A stretch of DNA of 64,000 nucleotides. Source: Clostridium acetobutylicum ATCC 824 (GTDB lineage: Bacteria > Bacillota > Clostridia > Clostridiales > Clostridiaceae). The translations under genes were made by a program, and so were the position numbers. The notes beneath the pieces were generated by a model, which was not told the DNA's origin, made no database searches, and saw nothing but the letters and a program-made list of their open reading frames with translations. This document shows, in pieces, positions 24,635 to 33,202 of this stretch; positions within the stretch are counted from its first letter, which is position 1, and each line of letters begins with the position of its first letter. The DNA lies in contig NC_003030.1 of assembly GCF_000008765.1 (NCBI RefSeq), forward strand, positions 2,142,001 through 2,206,000, read 5' to 3'.

Positions 24635-25849
24635 CTATATTGAATTATCAAATATACGTTGCAAATCACTTTTGAAATTTTGAAAAAAGCCTCCTAATTT
24701 TACATCCCTATCACAATAAACCTTGATTTTTCCCGCATATTTTCCATTTACATAATACTCAGCATAACCTATATAGGCACCCTTCTTGATTTCCTTATCT
24801 TTTTTATCTATTTTATATAAACACCTATTGGTTATATTACAATTCTCTCCTTTAGGAATAACAACAGATAAATCATCTACTGCTTTTATTAAGAAGTATT
24901 TGTCACCTTTTTTGTTTAAAGCAACCTTTTTAACAACACTATCTTTTTCAACAACTTTTTTAGCAGTAAATTTTGAAAAACCGTAATTCATAAGCATAGA
25001 TGCATCTCTATTTCTAACCTTATAAGTTGGAGCTCCCATTATTATTGCAAGCATCCTAACATTATCTTTACAAGCAGTAGCACTTATACAGTATTTTGCT
25101 TCATCAGTAAATCCTGTTTTTAAACCATCACAACCCTTAAAAAATCTTACTAACTTATTGTGATTAACAAGAGCTATAGGCGTTTTTCTTCCTTCACTTA
25201 TAGTCTCCATGTAAGTTCCTGTAAACTTTAAAATCTTAGGATGCTTTAATAGTTCACGTGACATTAGTGATATATCATAAGCTGTTGTCATATGACCATC
25301 TGCATTTAATCCAGTACAATTTTTAAAGCTAGTATCTTTCATTCCAATTTCCTGAGCTTTTTTATTCATCATGTTTACAAAGTTTTCCTGGCTGCCACCA
25401 AGATATTCTGCCATTGCAACTGCAGCATCATTTCCAGAAGCTATAGCTATTCCCTTTAGCAGCTCTTCTACAGTTCTAACTTCTCCTGTATCTAAAAGCA
25501 TAGAGCTTCCACCCATTTTCTTTGCGTTCTCACTTACCGTAACCTTATCTGTAAGCTTTATTTTTCCACTATCTACAGCCTCCATAGTCAATAACATAGT
25601 CATTATTTTTGTTACTGATGCTGGTGCAAACTTTTCATGAGAATTTTTTTCATAAATAATTGCTCCTGTTGATGGTTCCAATAATATTGCAGATTTTGCT
25701 TCCACATTAATACCAGAAGTGTCATTTGGAACCTTACTCTCTTTGTCATTATTAGGCCCAAAAGCCTTTACGCTAAATGGTAAAAACAAAGACTGAAGAA
25801 ATAATAATAGTAGAGCCATTGCCCCTATCGCGATTCCCCTTTTTTTCAT
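24635..25849 (-). CDS. dacF: D-alanyl-D-alanine carboxypeptidase DacF
   Basis: This 404-aa low-molecular-weight penicillin-binding protein has a signal peptide (residues 1-29). The motifs are SVTK (APASVTKIMTMLL), SGN (ASGNDAAVAMAE) and KTG (GLKTGFTDEAKY). A C-terminal beta domain and amphipathic tail (GGFFQNFKSDLQRIFDNS) anchor it to the membrane. It lies in the order xerD-deoB-punA-dacF, the Bacillus arrangement in which dacF is forespore-expressed and shapes cortex cross-linking. That timing is inferred from Bacillus, not seen here. It differs from the 351-aa paralogue by a longer stalk. Confidence 0.88.
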   Translation of the reverse strand: MKKRGIAIGAMALLLLFLQSLFLPFSVKAFGPNNDKESKVPNDTSGINVEAKSAILLEPSTGAIIYEKNSHEKFAPASVTKIMTMLLTMEAVDSGKIKLTDKVTVSENAKKMGGSSMLLDTGEVRTVEELLKGIAIASGNDAAVAMAEYLGGSQENFVNMMNKKAQEIGMKDTSFKNCTGLNADGHMTTAYDISLMSRELLKHPKILKFTGTYMETISEGRKTPIALVNHNKLVRFFKGCDGLKTGFTDEAKYCISATACKDNVRMLAIIMGAPTYKVRNRDASMLMNYGFSKFTAKKVVEKDSVVKKVALNKKGDKYFLIKAVDDLSVVIPKGENCNITNRCLYKIDKKDKEIKKGAYIGYAEYYVNGKYAGKIKVYCDRDVKLGGFFQNFKSDLQRIFDNSI

Positions 25850-25962
25850 TTATGTATCATCCTTTCTAACAATATCAATTTTATAAATTTATTTTTACCA
25901 CATTGTTAGAAATTATCACATAAATGAATTAATTTTTTCTACCATTTTTTGCTATATATTCT

Positions 25963-26778
25963 TTATATATCTCCTACTATTGCCGTTACAAGCTTTGTAA
26001 ACTTATCTTTAACCATATTAGAAGTCTTAATTACCTCTTTATGGTCAAGAGGTTTATTAAGTATACCAGCAGCCATATTAGTTATGCAGGAGATTCCTAT
26101 TACCTTCATACCACAGTGATTTGCTGCTATAACCTCTGGAACTGTAGACATTCCTACAGCATCTCCTCCTAACACTCTAACCATCTTTATTTCTGCAGGT
26201 GTTTCATAATTAGGACCTGACATCATAAAATAAGTTCCTGAGACTACGTCTATACCAATACTTGAAGCTATTTTTTTTGCTTTTTCTATCATATTCATAT
26301 CATAGGCATTGGACATATCTGGAAATCTCGGGCCCATTTCATCGCAATTTTTTCCTATTAATGGATTTATACTTGAAAAATTTATGTGATCATTTATAAT
26401 CATTAAATCACCTGGTTTAAATTCTGTGTTTACTCCACCTGCTGCGTTTGTAACTATAAGCTTCTTTACCCCAATGCTTTTCATTATGTAAATAGGCAGT
26501 GCCAAAGTTTCAGCTTTATTTCCTTCGTAATAGTGAAATCTTCCCTGCATCATAACAACATTAATTCCATTAAGCTTACCAAATACAAATTGTCCTGCAT
26601 GCCCTTTCACTGTTGATGATGGCAAATTTGGCACATCACTGTAGCTTATAATATTTTTTTCGCTAACCTTATCTGCAAGATCTCCTAATCCAGAACCTAA
26701 TATTATACCTATTTCAGGAGTTTTATCTATTCTTTCTTTGATATAGCTAGAACTTTCTTCTACAACCTTTATATTCAA
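25963..26778 (-). CDS. punA: Purine nucleoside phosphorylase (trimeric PNP-I)
   Basis: The 271-aa cytoplasmic enzyme splits inosine and guanosine (and deoxy forms) with phosphate. Motifs are IGIILGSGLGDLADKV at the phosphate site, GRFHYYEG, VTNAAGGVN, and the base-site SGPNYETPAEIKMVRVLGGDAVGMSTVPEV region, with Glu and Met for purine contact. It lies 16 bases after deoB, so nucleoside cleavage and pentose-1-phosphate conversion are coexpressed. Confidence 0.93.
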   Translation of the reverse strand: MNIKVVEESSSYIKERIDKTPEIGIILGSGLGDLADKVSEKNIISYSDVPNLPSSTVKGHAGQFVFGKLNGINVVMMQGRFHYYEGNKAETLALPIYIMKSIGVKKLIVTNAAGGVNTEFKPGDLMIINDHINFSSINPLIGKNCDEMGPRFPDMSNAYDMNMIEKAKKIASSIGIDVVSGTYFMMSGPNYETPAEIKMVRVLGGDAVGMSTVPEVIAANHCGMKVIGISCITNMAAGILNKPLDHKEVIKTSNMVKDKFTKLVTAIVGDI

Positions 26779-26793
26779 AGCAATCTCTCTCCT

Positions 26794-27966
26794 TTACTTC
26801 ATAATTATGTCTTTAAAGCTTTTTCCTACTAAATTATTTTCAACCTGTAACAAGTCAAGTATAGTTTTACCTATATCTGAAAAACTATCTCTAATTTTTA
26901 TATCCGCTCCACCCTTTATATCTTTTCCGTAGGCTATAAAAGGTATATACTCCCTAGAGTGATCTGTACTTTCTGTTGTTGGATCGCAGCCATGATCTGC
27001 AGTTATCATCAGAACATCATAATCTTTCATATTTGTTTTTATTTCATTAATTCTTCCGTCAAATTCCTCAAGAGCTTTTGCATACCCTTTAGGATCATTT
27101 CTATGGCCATATAGCATATCAAAATCTACTAAATTTGTAAATATTAATCCTTTTTTATCTGTTTTCATATATTCTAGTGTTTTATCTACACCATCCATAT
27201 TATTTTTTATATGCACTGCTTCCGTAACGCCCTTTTTGTTAAATATATCTTCAATTTTTCCAACACACATAACATTTGATTTATTTTCCTTTATGTACTC
27301 AAGCATGGTCTTATTAAATGGGTCCAATGCAAAATCTCTTCTATTTGAAGTTCTAGTATAGTTACTATTCTTCCCTACAAATGGTCTTGCTATAACTCTA
27401 CCAACAGTTCTATCATCAACAAGCATTTCCCTTGCCACTTTACATATTTTATAAAGCTCATCAAGTGGTATTATTTCTTCATGTGCTGCAACTTGAAAAA
27501 CGCTGTCAGCAGATGTATATACTATAGGACATCCAGTCTTAATATGTTCGTCTCCTAATTCTTTTATTATTTCTGTACCTGAAGCAACCTTATTTCCTAT
27601 TACTTTCCTGCCTATCTTTTTTTCAAACTCATCTATTATGTCTTTTGGAAAACCATTTGGATAAGTATTCAAAGGCTCTTCTAATATAACTCCTGACATT
27701 TCCCAATGCCCTGTTACTGTATCCTTTCCTTTAGACATCTCTTTTAATTTTCCAAAGGCTCCTATAGGATACTGTACTTTGTCTACCCCTTTGATTCCAC
27801 TTATGTTTCCAAGTCCCATTTTTACCATGTCTGGTAACTTTAATCCACCTACAGCTTTAGATATATTTCCTATTGTGTCGCTCCCTTTATCACCATATTT
27901 ATCTGCATCAGGCATTTCACCAGCCCCAACACTATCTAAAACTATGAGTATAACTCTTTCAACCAT
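26794..27966 (-). CDS. deoB: Phosphopentomutase
   Basis: The 390-aa enzyme converts (deoxy)ribose-1-phosphate to the 5-phosphate. Start ATG 27966 has GGGAGGAAATAAT directly before it; ten upstream codons lack a site. The alkaline-phosphatase-superfamily metal motifs are visible: VLDSVGAGEMPDA at the N-terminus, DTVTGHWEM with the phosphoryl-accepting Thr, and ITADHGCDPTTESTDHSREY at the C-terminus. It feeds the sugar released by PunA into glycolysis. It follows xerD with a short gap. Confidence 0.94.
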   Translation of the reverse strand: MVERVILIVLDSVGAGEMPDADKYGDKGSDTIGNISKAVGGLKLPDMVKMGLGNISGIKGVDKVQYPIGAFGKLKEMSKGKDTVTGHWEMSGVILEEPLNTYPNGFPKDIIDEFEKKIGRKVIGNKVASGTEIIKELGDEHIKTGCPIVYTSADSVFQVAAHEEIIPLDELYKICKVAREMLVDDRTVGRVIARPFVGKNSNYTRTSNRRDFALDPFNKTMLEYIKENKSNVMCVGKIEDIFNKKGVTEAVHIKNNMDGVDKTLEYMKTDKKGLIFTNLVDFDMLYGHRNDPKGYAKALEEFDGRINEIKTNMKDYDVLMITADHGCDPTTESTDHSREYIPFIAYGKDIKGGADIKIRDSFSDIGKTILDLLQVENNLVGKSFKDIIMK

Positions 27967-28032
27967 ATTATTTCCTCCCTTTATGAATTTCTCCACTGTC
28001 CAATTGTTTAATTTAAAATCCTAAGCATTTTC

Positions 28033-28911
28033 TTAAGCTCTAGGATGAGTTTTCTTGTAAACTTCAGCTATTCTTGTCTTTCTATACATACCAGAATAAA
28101 TTTGAGTAGTAGCCATATCACTATGTCCTAAAAGCTCTTGTATAGTCTTTATATCCGCTCCATTTTGAAGTAAATGAACCGCAAATGAATGCCTTAAAGT
28201 ATATGCATTAATCTTCTTTTTTATACCAGATTCTTGTGCATACTGCTTAATTATCTTCCAAAAACCTTGACGAGTCATTTTATCACCTTGTAGATTAAAA
28301 AAAAGATAATCAATATTTTGAACATTTAACTTTGTTCTTACCTTTAAATATATTTCAAGACACTTAACTGCATATGACCCCATTGGAATTATTCTTTCCT
28401 TATTTTTTATACCGCGACATTTTATGTAAGATAGTTTTAAATTTATATCATATATAGTTAAATTCAACAGTTCCGTAACCTTCATTCCTGTTGCATACAT
28501 TATTTCTAGCATTGCTTTATCCCTTATACCCTTATCAGTATTTCCATCAGGACCCATTAGCAATTTTTCAACCTCTTCTATTGTAAGAATATCAGGAAAA
28601 TTCCTTCTTATCTTTGGCATCTCATATTGTGTTACAGGATTATCATCCATTATGCCTTTTATCTCCAAGTATTTGAAAAAATTTCTTATGGATACTATAT
28701 TTCTTACAATAGAACTATTAGCCCGTCCATTTTTTTGCAAATACTGCACATACGACATTATCGTAATAACATCAACCTCTCGAAGCTTTTCACCTTTTTC
28801 ATCTAAAAATTCATGAAATTTCTTTATATCACGTCTATATGCATCTATTGTATTTAAACTAAGATTTTTCTTTCTTATTTCAGCAAAGTATTGTTCAATT
28901 AAATTATCCAT
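28033..28911 (-). CDS. xerD: XerD-like tyrosine recombinase with altered catalytic residues
   Basis: The 292-aa protein has an N-terminal SAM-like core-binding domain (1-85) and a C-terminal catalytic domain. Start ATG 28911 follows GGGAGA. Its synteny (xerD-deoB-punA-dacF) fits the chromosome-dimer recombinase. Retained residues are Arg240 (TLRHSF), His263 (LLGHSD) and nucleophile Tyr272 (TTQIYS). Three usual catalytic positions differ. The first Arg is Lys144 (ATGMKVTEL), the hairpin Lys of GKGNKER is Ile168 (GIKNKER, with Lys169 adjacent), and the His before LRH is Tyr237. It is either an unusual Clostridium variant or weakened as a recombinase. Confidence 0.8.
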
Positions 28912-28931
28912 TACAATATCTCCCACTTTTT

Positions 28932-29159
28932 TTAGTTGTAACCTTCACAAATTCTAAAAAAAAATATATATTTTAATACTAATTGCTTACTATAACTAAA
29001 TATATTGTTTACAAAATATATTCCATTACTAGTGTTATTTTTCTGAACAATATAAGTTAATATTTGATCTATAAGCCTCGGAATCAAAATTCCAAAGATT
29101 ATTATAATAAAAAAACATTTAAGAAAAGTTATTATAAAATTAGTCATATCTTTCCGCAT
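28932..29159 (-). CDS. Small membrane protein after spoIIM
   Basis: This 75-aa protein has one clear N-terminal membrane helix ([20 protein letters not shown]). A polar middle and a second hydrophobic patch (YIFFFRI) follow. Its ATG overlaps the spoIIM stop as TAATG, so it is translated by coupling to SpoIIM, and it lies 20 bases before xerD. Bacillus has a comparable short gene (yqzK) beside ripX, but homology is not evident. The function is unknown. Confidence 0.6.
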
Positions 29160-29806
29160 TAAAAAATACTTCTCCCAAGTTGCATTGCTGTAAGTTTAAT
29201 TATATTTGGTGTACAATATGTCTCAAATAAAAATCCCATACCCATAAATATAGCTGCAAATGCAAAAACTAATGAATATGAACCTATCCTAGTAAAAATT
29301 CTGTTTCTTATTCCATCGTTAAATCCGCACCTCACAAGACCTATAGAAAATTCCATAGCAATAACTGATACGAATAAAATACATGGTATGTAAATTAAAT
29401 TTTGAGGCAAAACTCCTAAAAATGCCATTGTAACTCCCTTGATACCAAGATTATTTACAAAGAATGTTATTGTAAAACCAAGGGAAAAACCTTTCAAGAG
29501 ATCAATAATCAAAATTACAGGTATTCCTATCATTGTAAGTCCTAAAAACCATATGATTATTATAAGTGGTATATTATCTTTTAAGGTTTGAAATAAAACT
29601 CCATTATAATTTATAGAAACAGTACCCTTATTTTTTGTAAAATTTAAAATGTAGCTCATTAAATCGTTCTTTTCATAGCTACTCATATACTTTACGGTAT
29701 ATACGCTTATTACAAAACCTATCCCTATACTTAAAGAACTTATAATATACAGCCAAAATCTTTCCTTAATATGATTACTTATTGCTTCAGTTACACTAAA
29801 CTTCAC
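29159..29806 (-). CDS. spoIIM: Stage II sporulation protein M
   Basis: The 215-aa mother-cell membrane protein forms, with SpoIID and SpoIIP, the machine that thins septal peptidoglycan and drives engulfment. Five hydrophobic segments are visible, with the family features NHIKERFWLYIISSLSIGIG near the start and the central FLGLTMIGIPVILIIDLLKG stretch. The GFNDGIRNRI loop lies near residue 170. It is expected to be sigma-E dependent, but no clear sigma-E boxes were found. It is coupled to the 75-aa gene downstream. Confidence 0.88.
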   Translation of the reverse strand: MKFSVTEAISNHIKERFWLYIISSLSIGIGFVISVYTVKYMSSYEKNDLMSYILNFTKNKGTVSINYNGVLFQTLKDNIPLIIIIWFLGLTMIGIPVILIIDLLKGFSLGFTITFFVNNLGIKGVTMAFLGVLPQNLIYIPCILFVSVIAMEFSIGLVRCGFNDGIRNRIFTRIGSYSLVFAFAAIFMGMGFLFETYCTPNIIKLTAMQLGRSIF

Positions 29807-29978
29807 AGCAACTCACCCTTTCTTTCCATCACTTTAATAAATAATATGATATATAGAAAAGGTTTATGCAAAGTTTTATTTAAAATTCATCTTACCTTAT
29901 AAGCATATAAATAAAGTTTACTATTGAATCTTGCATTTGTAAATGCGCATTACCTAACTTTTAGTCTATAGAAATTAT

Positions 29979-30152
29979 TTAATTTTTATTTTTTTCACAA
30001 GAATTTCTTTCATTTTCTTTTATTTCTCTTTGTAGTTCATCAGCTTTACCCGCTGCTTTAATACAACCAATAATTCCGAGGAAAATAACTGCTACAAAAA
30101 TAGTTGCTATCACAATTAAAATTCTAATTATCATAATATATTCACCAACCAT
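29979..30152 (-). CDS. Short single-helix membrane protein
   Basis: The frame from ATG 30152 encodes 57 aa; an internal ATG at 30134 would give 51. It has one strong membrane helix (about residues 8-30, IIRILIVIATIFVAVIFLGI) and a charged, helical tail (KADELQREIKENERNS). The tail suggests a small membrane regulator or assembly factor. It lies downstream of the candidate small RNA terminator at 30223-30262 and 172 bases before spoIIM. The ribosome binding site is weak. Confidence 0.5.
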   Translation of the reverse strand: MVGEYIMIIRILIVIATIFVAVIFLGIIGCIKAAGKADELQREIKENERNSCEKNKN

Positions 30153-30222
30153 CACTTTATATAATGAACCATATCCTTCTCACTATATATTCTCCAATCT
30201 TCCAATTTATAATCATATTGGC

Positions 30223-30324
30223 GGAAAAAACAAAAACAAACCAAGGTTACTATTCCTTGGTTATCATTAAAGAAAAATGTCACCCTGAAAATCCATTGAA
30301 ATTCTACCACATACTTTATTTTAT
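30223..30324 (-). ncRNA. Candidate ~100-nt small RNA or attenuated leader
   Basis: It would begin about seven bases after a consensus promoter (30331-30359). It would end in an intrinsic terminator with stem AACCAAGG / CCTTGGTT (30239-30262) and the tract TTTGTTTTTGTTTTTT. The transcript contains a nine-codon mini-frame (MDFQGDIFL). A longer GTG-initiated frame of 52 codons (30152-30310) reads through the hairpin to the next ATG. The transcript could therefore also be an attenuator leader for the small membrane gene at 29979. No known RNA family is recognised. Confidence 0.5.
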
Positions 30325-30330
30325 AATTGA

Positions 30331-30359
30331 AGTATATTATTGTACTATGTATTTGTCAA
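30331..30359 (-). promoter_or_regulatory. Consensus sigma-A promoter of the small RNA
   Basis: On the minus strand TTGACA (30354-30359) and TATACT (30331-30336) are exactly 17 bases apart. There is only one mismatch to the full consensus. It lies just after the spo0A terminator and points toward spoIIM. Confidence 0.75.
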
Positions 30360-30385
30360 CAATCAATTTTCTTAAGTATTTCTAT

Positions 30386-30431
30386 AAAAAATAAACTTTC
30401 TCCATTCAATTTAACAATGAAGAAAGTTTAT
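30386..30431 (-). terminator. Terminator of spo0A
   Basis: An 11-bp perfect stem (ATAAACTTTCT / AGAAAGTTTAT) with a 19-base loop is followed by five T on the minus strand. It lies 90 bases after the spo0A stop codon. Confidence 0.75.
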
Positions 30432-30520
30432 CGATATTCTTTTTAAAATTTGTACAATGTATTGATTATTAAAAGCTAACATAAAAAATTAACTTTTACC
30501 AATGTATTAATACATTTAAC

Positions 30521-31366
30521 TTAGCTAACTTTATTTTTAAGTCTTAGCTTGTCAGCAATCATAGCAATAAATTCACTATTAGTAGGTTTACCTTTGCCAT
30601 TGTTGATAGTATATCCAAATAACTTATTTATAGTTTCAACCTGTCCACGTGACCATGCAACTTCAATAGCATGTCTTATTGCTCTTTCTACTCTGCTAGC
30701 TGTAGTATTGTATTTTTTTGCAATAGAAGGATATAATTCCTTAGTAACTGCTGATAAAAGCTCCATATTATTAACTACCATTGTTATAGCTTCCCTTAAA
30801 TACATATAACCTTTTATATGTGCTGGAACACCTATTTGATGTATTATTGATGTAATTTCGCTTTCTAAATCAACCGCTTTATTACCTATATTATCAGAGT
30901 AAACATCATTTGCAATTGTACCTGCAAAGCTTGCCTCTTTCTCTTCAACTTGATATGACCTTTTCTGCTCTGAATTTGATATAGTATTATTAAACATTTC
31001 TCTTATTCTATTAGTGAATACATCCATATCAAAAGGTTTAACTACATAGTAGTCCGCCCCTAATGTTATAGCTCTTTGTGTTATTTTATCCTGTCCAACA
31101 GCGGATAAAACTATTATTCTTGGAAGGTTTTCTGCATCTTTATTGTTAAGTTTTTCTAATACTCCTAGTCCATCTAATCTTGGCATTATTATATCGAGAA
31201 CAACAAGGTCAGGCTTTTTATTCTCTATAAGCTTTAAAGCTTCCACTCCATCCTTTGCTATTCCAACAACTATCATATCGCTTTGGTTAAGCAAGTAATC
31301 ATTAAGAATATTACAAAATTCCTTATTATCATCTGCAATTAAAACACTTATTTTTCTACTTTCCAT
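30521..31366 (-). CDS. spo0A: Stage 0 sporulation response regulator Spo0A
   Basis: This 281-aa master regulator starts sporulation and, in solventogenic clostridia, solvent genes. Start ATG 31366 follows AAAGGGGAG; the frame continues upstream without a site. The receiver domain (1-120) has acidic pair Asp12-Asp13, phospho-acceptor Asp58 (VVLDIIMP) and Lys in the KPFD loop. The C-terminal DNA-binding domain carries the recognition region [20 protein letters not shown] and [14 protein letters not shown]. Its promoter carries a 0A box, so autoregulation is expected. spoIVB lies immediately upstream, the order conserved in endospore formers. Confidence 0.97.
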   Translation of the reverse strand: MESRKISVLIADDNKEFCNILNDYLLNQSDMIVVGIAKDGVEALKLIENKKPDLVVLDIIMPRLDGLGVLEKLNNKDAENLPRIIVLSAVGQDKITQRAITLGADYYVVKPFDMDVFTNRIREMFNNTISNSEQKRSYQVEEKEASFAGTIANDVYSDNIGNKAVDLESEITSIIHQIGVPAHIKGYMYLREAITMVVNNMELLSAVTKELYPSIAKKYNTTASRVERAIRHAIEVAWSRGQVETINKLFGYTINNGKGKPTNSEFIAMIADKLRLKNKVS

Positions 31367-31428
31367 TTTTAACTCCCCTTTATAAAATATAGAAATTTTA
31401 CCATAAATTATCATTTTGTATATTTTAT

Positions 31429-31453
31429 ATTCGACAAAACTATTATTTATCCT
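31429..31453 (-). promoter_or_regulatory. Sigma-H-like spo0A promoter with overlapping 0A box
   Basis: On the minus strand AGGATAA (31447-31453) and GAAT (31429-31432) have the 14-base separation of sigma-H promoters (AGGAWWW, then RnnGAAT). A perfect Spo0A box TGTCGAA (31430-31436) covers the -10 element. The start codon is about 60 bases downstream. Sigma-H use and Spo0A binding are known for spo0A of Bacillus; here they are inferred from motifs. Confidence 0.6.
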
Positions 31454-31603
31454 TCTCCTATATATAATAACATATGTATAGTTTTATAATTCTATATTTT
31501 TCATATCTAATTAATTTTGTCTTTATCTTCTTTTCCATTTTATTACTAAAATGATAAAAAATCAAGAGAATATATCTTTTTTTATAAAATATTTAATTCT
31601 CTG

Positions 31604-31703
31604 CTTTCAAAACAAAAACATATATAGGAAACCATATATGTCTCAAATCATTATATACAGCCCATGTGCTATAATTAGCTTATACTGGTTTTCCTATATA
31701 TAG
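31604..31703 (-). terminator. Structured terminator region of spoIVB
   Basis: ATATATAGGAAACC (31620-31633) pairs with GGTTTTCCTATATAT (31687-31701), with one bulge. Between them lies a smaller stem (TATACAGC..GCTATA). On the minus strand the outer stem is followed by TGTTTTTGTTTTG. It probably ends the long recN-spoIVB transcripts. Confidence 0.55.
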
Positions 31704-31727
31704 GGTTATACTTAATAAACTCAATTT

Positions 31728-32915
31728 TTATAATATACCTGCACTTTTAAGCATCCATTCAATATAAACTCCATATCCTGTATCAGGCTTATTTATTAAA
31801 ACATGTGTTACTGCTCCAACAACTTTATTATTTTGTATTATTGGACTTCCACTCATTCCTTGAACTATCCCACCTGTTTTATCTAGAAGTTCCGCATCTG
31901 TAACTTTAATCATCATACTTTTAGGATTTGGAGAACTTTGATCAAACAACTTTTCTATATTTATAGCATACATTTTAGGCTGACTTCCATCAATGGTTGT
32001 TAAAATTTTTGCGGGCCCTAATTTCACCTCATTTCTCATTGCAACTTCCATAGGTTTATTATATTGTAAACCTTCAAATTTTTCATATCCTTTTCCAAAC
32101 AAACCACATATGGTGTTATTTTTCACAATTCCAATTGGCTTATTTTCATTTATGAATATACCTCTCAGCTCACCAGGGTTACCTCTAATGCCTTTATTTA
32201 CAGAAACTATAGATGAATCTATTAAGCTTCCTCTACTGATATTTATTATATCACCTGTATCCACATCTGTAATAGGATGACCTAGAGCCCCAAAAACTTT
32301 AGTTTTATCAGAATAAAAAGTTAATGTTCCAATTCCCGCTGTAGAATCTCTTACCCAAAGTCCTATTTTATAATTTTCGTCACTCTTGCATTTTACTTTA
32401 CTTATTACCTTTTCTATTATTTTACCTTTTCTCTCTACTGTTAACTTTACCTTTTCTGTAGAATCTTTGTTAACTTTTTCACCCAATTCGTCGGCAGTAT
32501 TTATTGCCTCTTCATTTACTTTAACTATACTATCACCTATCTGTATTCCTGAATTAGCTGCTGGACTTTGCACTCTACCTCGAGATGCATCTATATCACT
32601 AAATCCAACAATCAAAACACCTTTTGTGTGTAATTTAATTCCTATAGGCTGTCCTCCAGGATAAACCTCTATTTTTGCCTGGGGCTTAATGCTAGCAGAT
32701 TTTACTGAGGATATTCCAAACATTCCCTCGTTAGCTTTACTTTTTTTCTTGGAAGTTGTATTTTTTAAATCAAATTTTGATGTAACTAATCTATTTTGAC
32801 TGCGTTTTATAAAAACACTCTGCGGTGTACTTATAACCTTATTATACGCTAAAAATACAACCAAAATTACAGGAGTTAAAATGTAGTATACAATATTTAT
32901 TTTTTTATTTTTCAC
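31728..32915 (-). CDS. spoIVB: SpoIVB signalling serine peptidase
   Basis: The 395-aa forespore-secreted protease crosses to the mother cell face, cleaves SpoIVFA and triggers pro-sigma-K processing. An N-terminal membrane anchor or signal (residues 8-24) precedes a PDZ domain (about 80-170). The S55 peptidase domain has His213 (ALGHPITDVDTGD) and Ser357 (GMSGSPIIQ). The intervening stretch has the usual RGNPGELRGIF segment. It is upstream of spo0A and downstream of recN, the standard order. In Bacillus it is transcribed by sigma-F and sigma-G. Confidence 0.95.
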   Translation of the reverse strand: MKNKKINIVYYILTPVILVVFLAYNKVISTPQSVFIKRSQNRLVTSKFDLKNTTSKKKSKANEGMFGISSVKSASIKPQAKIEVYPGGQPIGIKLHTKGVLIVGFSDIDASRGRVQSPAANSGIQIGDSIVKVNEEAINTADELGEKVNKDSTEKVKLTVERKGKIIEKVISKVKCKSDENYKIGLWVRDSTAGIGTLTFYSDKTKVFGALGHPITDVDTGDIINISRGSLIDSSIVSVNKGIRGNPGELRGIFINENKPIGIVKNNTICGLFGKGYEKFEGLQYNKPMEVAMRNEVKLGPAKILTTIDGSQPKMYAINIEKLFDQSSPNPKSMMIKVTDAELLDKTGGIVQGMSGSPIIQNNKVVGAVTHVLINKPDTGYGVYIEWMLKSAGIL

Positions 32916-33044
32916 GATTTTACCTCCTTACATTTATGCTTTTGTATCTTCCACAACATTAAATTTCCCATTTTAAAATTTAATTATGCTATCATATAGA
33001 TGTATTTATAGTTAATACTTTAGAAATTATCCTAAAAAATAAAA

Positions 33045-33165
33045 ATTGAAAGAATACATGTTTTCTTTCATAAAAGCCAACATATATACAGTTATCATAA
33101 TTAACATTATCTATGATAACTGTATATATGTTGGCTAACTCTAGAAACACTTTTATTCTTTCAAT
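33045..33165. repeat. Nested perfect palindromes between recN and spoIVB
   Basis: Inner inverted repeat: 33075-33099 and 33112-33136, a perfect 25-bp stem beginning AAGCCAACATATATACAG-like sequence, with a 12-base loop. Outer inverted repeat: ATTGAAAGAAT (33045-33055) and ATTCTTTCAAT (33155-33165), 11 bp perfect. A short T-run follows the inner stem on the minus strand, so it can end recN transcription. The length exceeds what a terminator needs. Confidence 0.85.
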
Positions 33166-33202
33166 TCATCTAAACACAAAATTTGTAATTTATTTATACT
33201 TC

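Noticed and set aside
30164-30394. 76-codon frame on the plus strand
   Set aside because: No ribosome binding site, and it crosses the spo0A terminator and the minus-strand promoter and terminator, which explain the conserved-looking elements.
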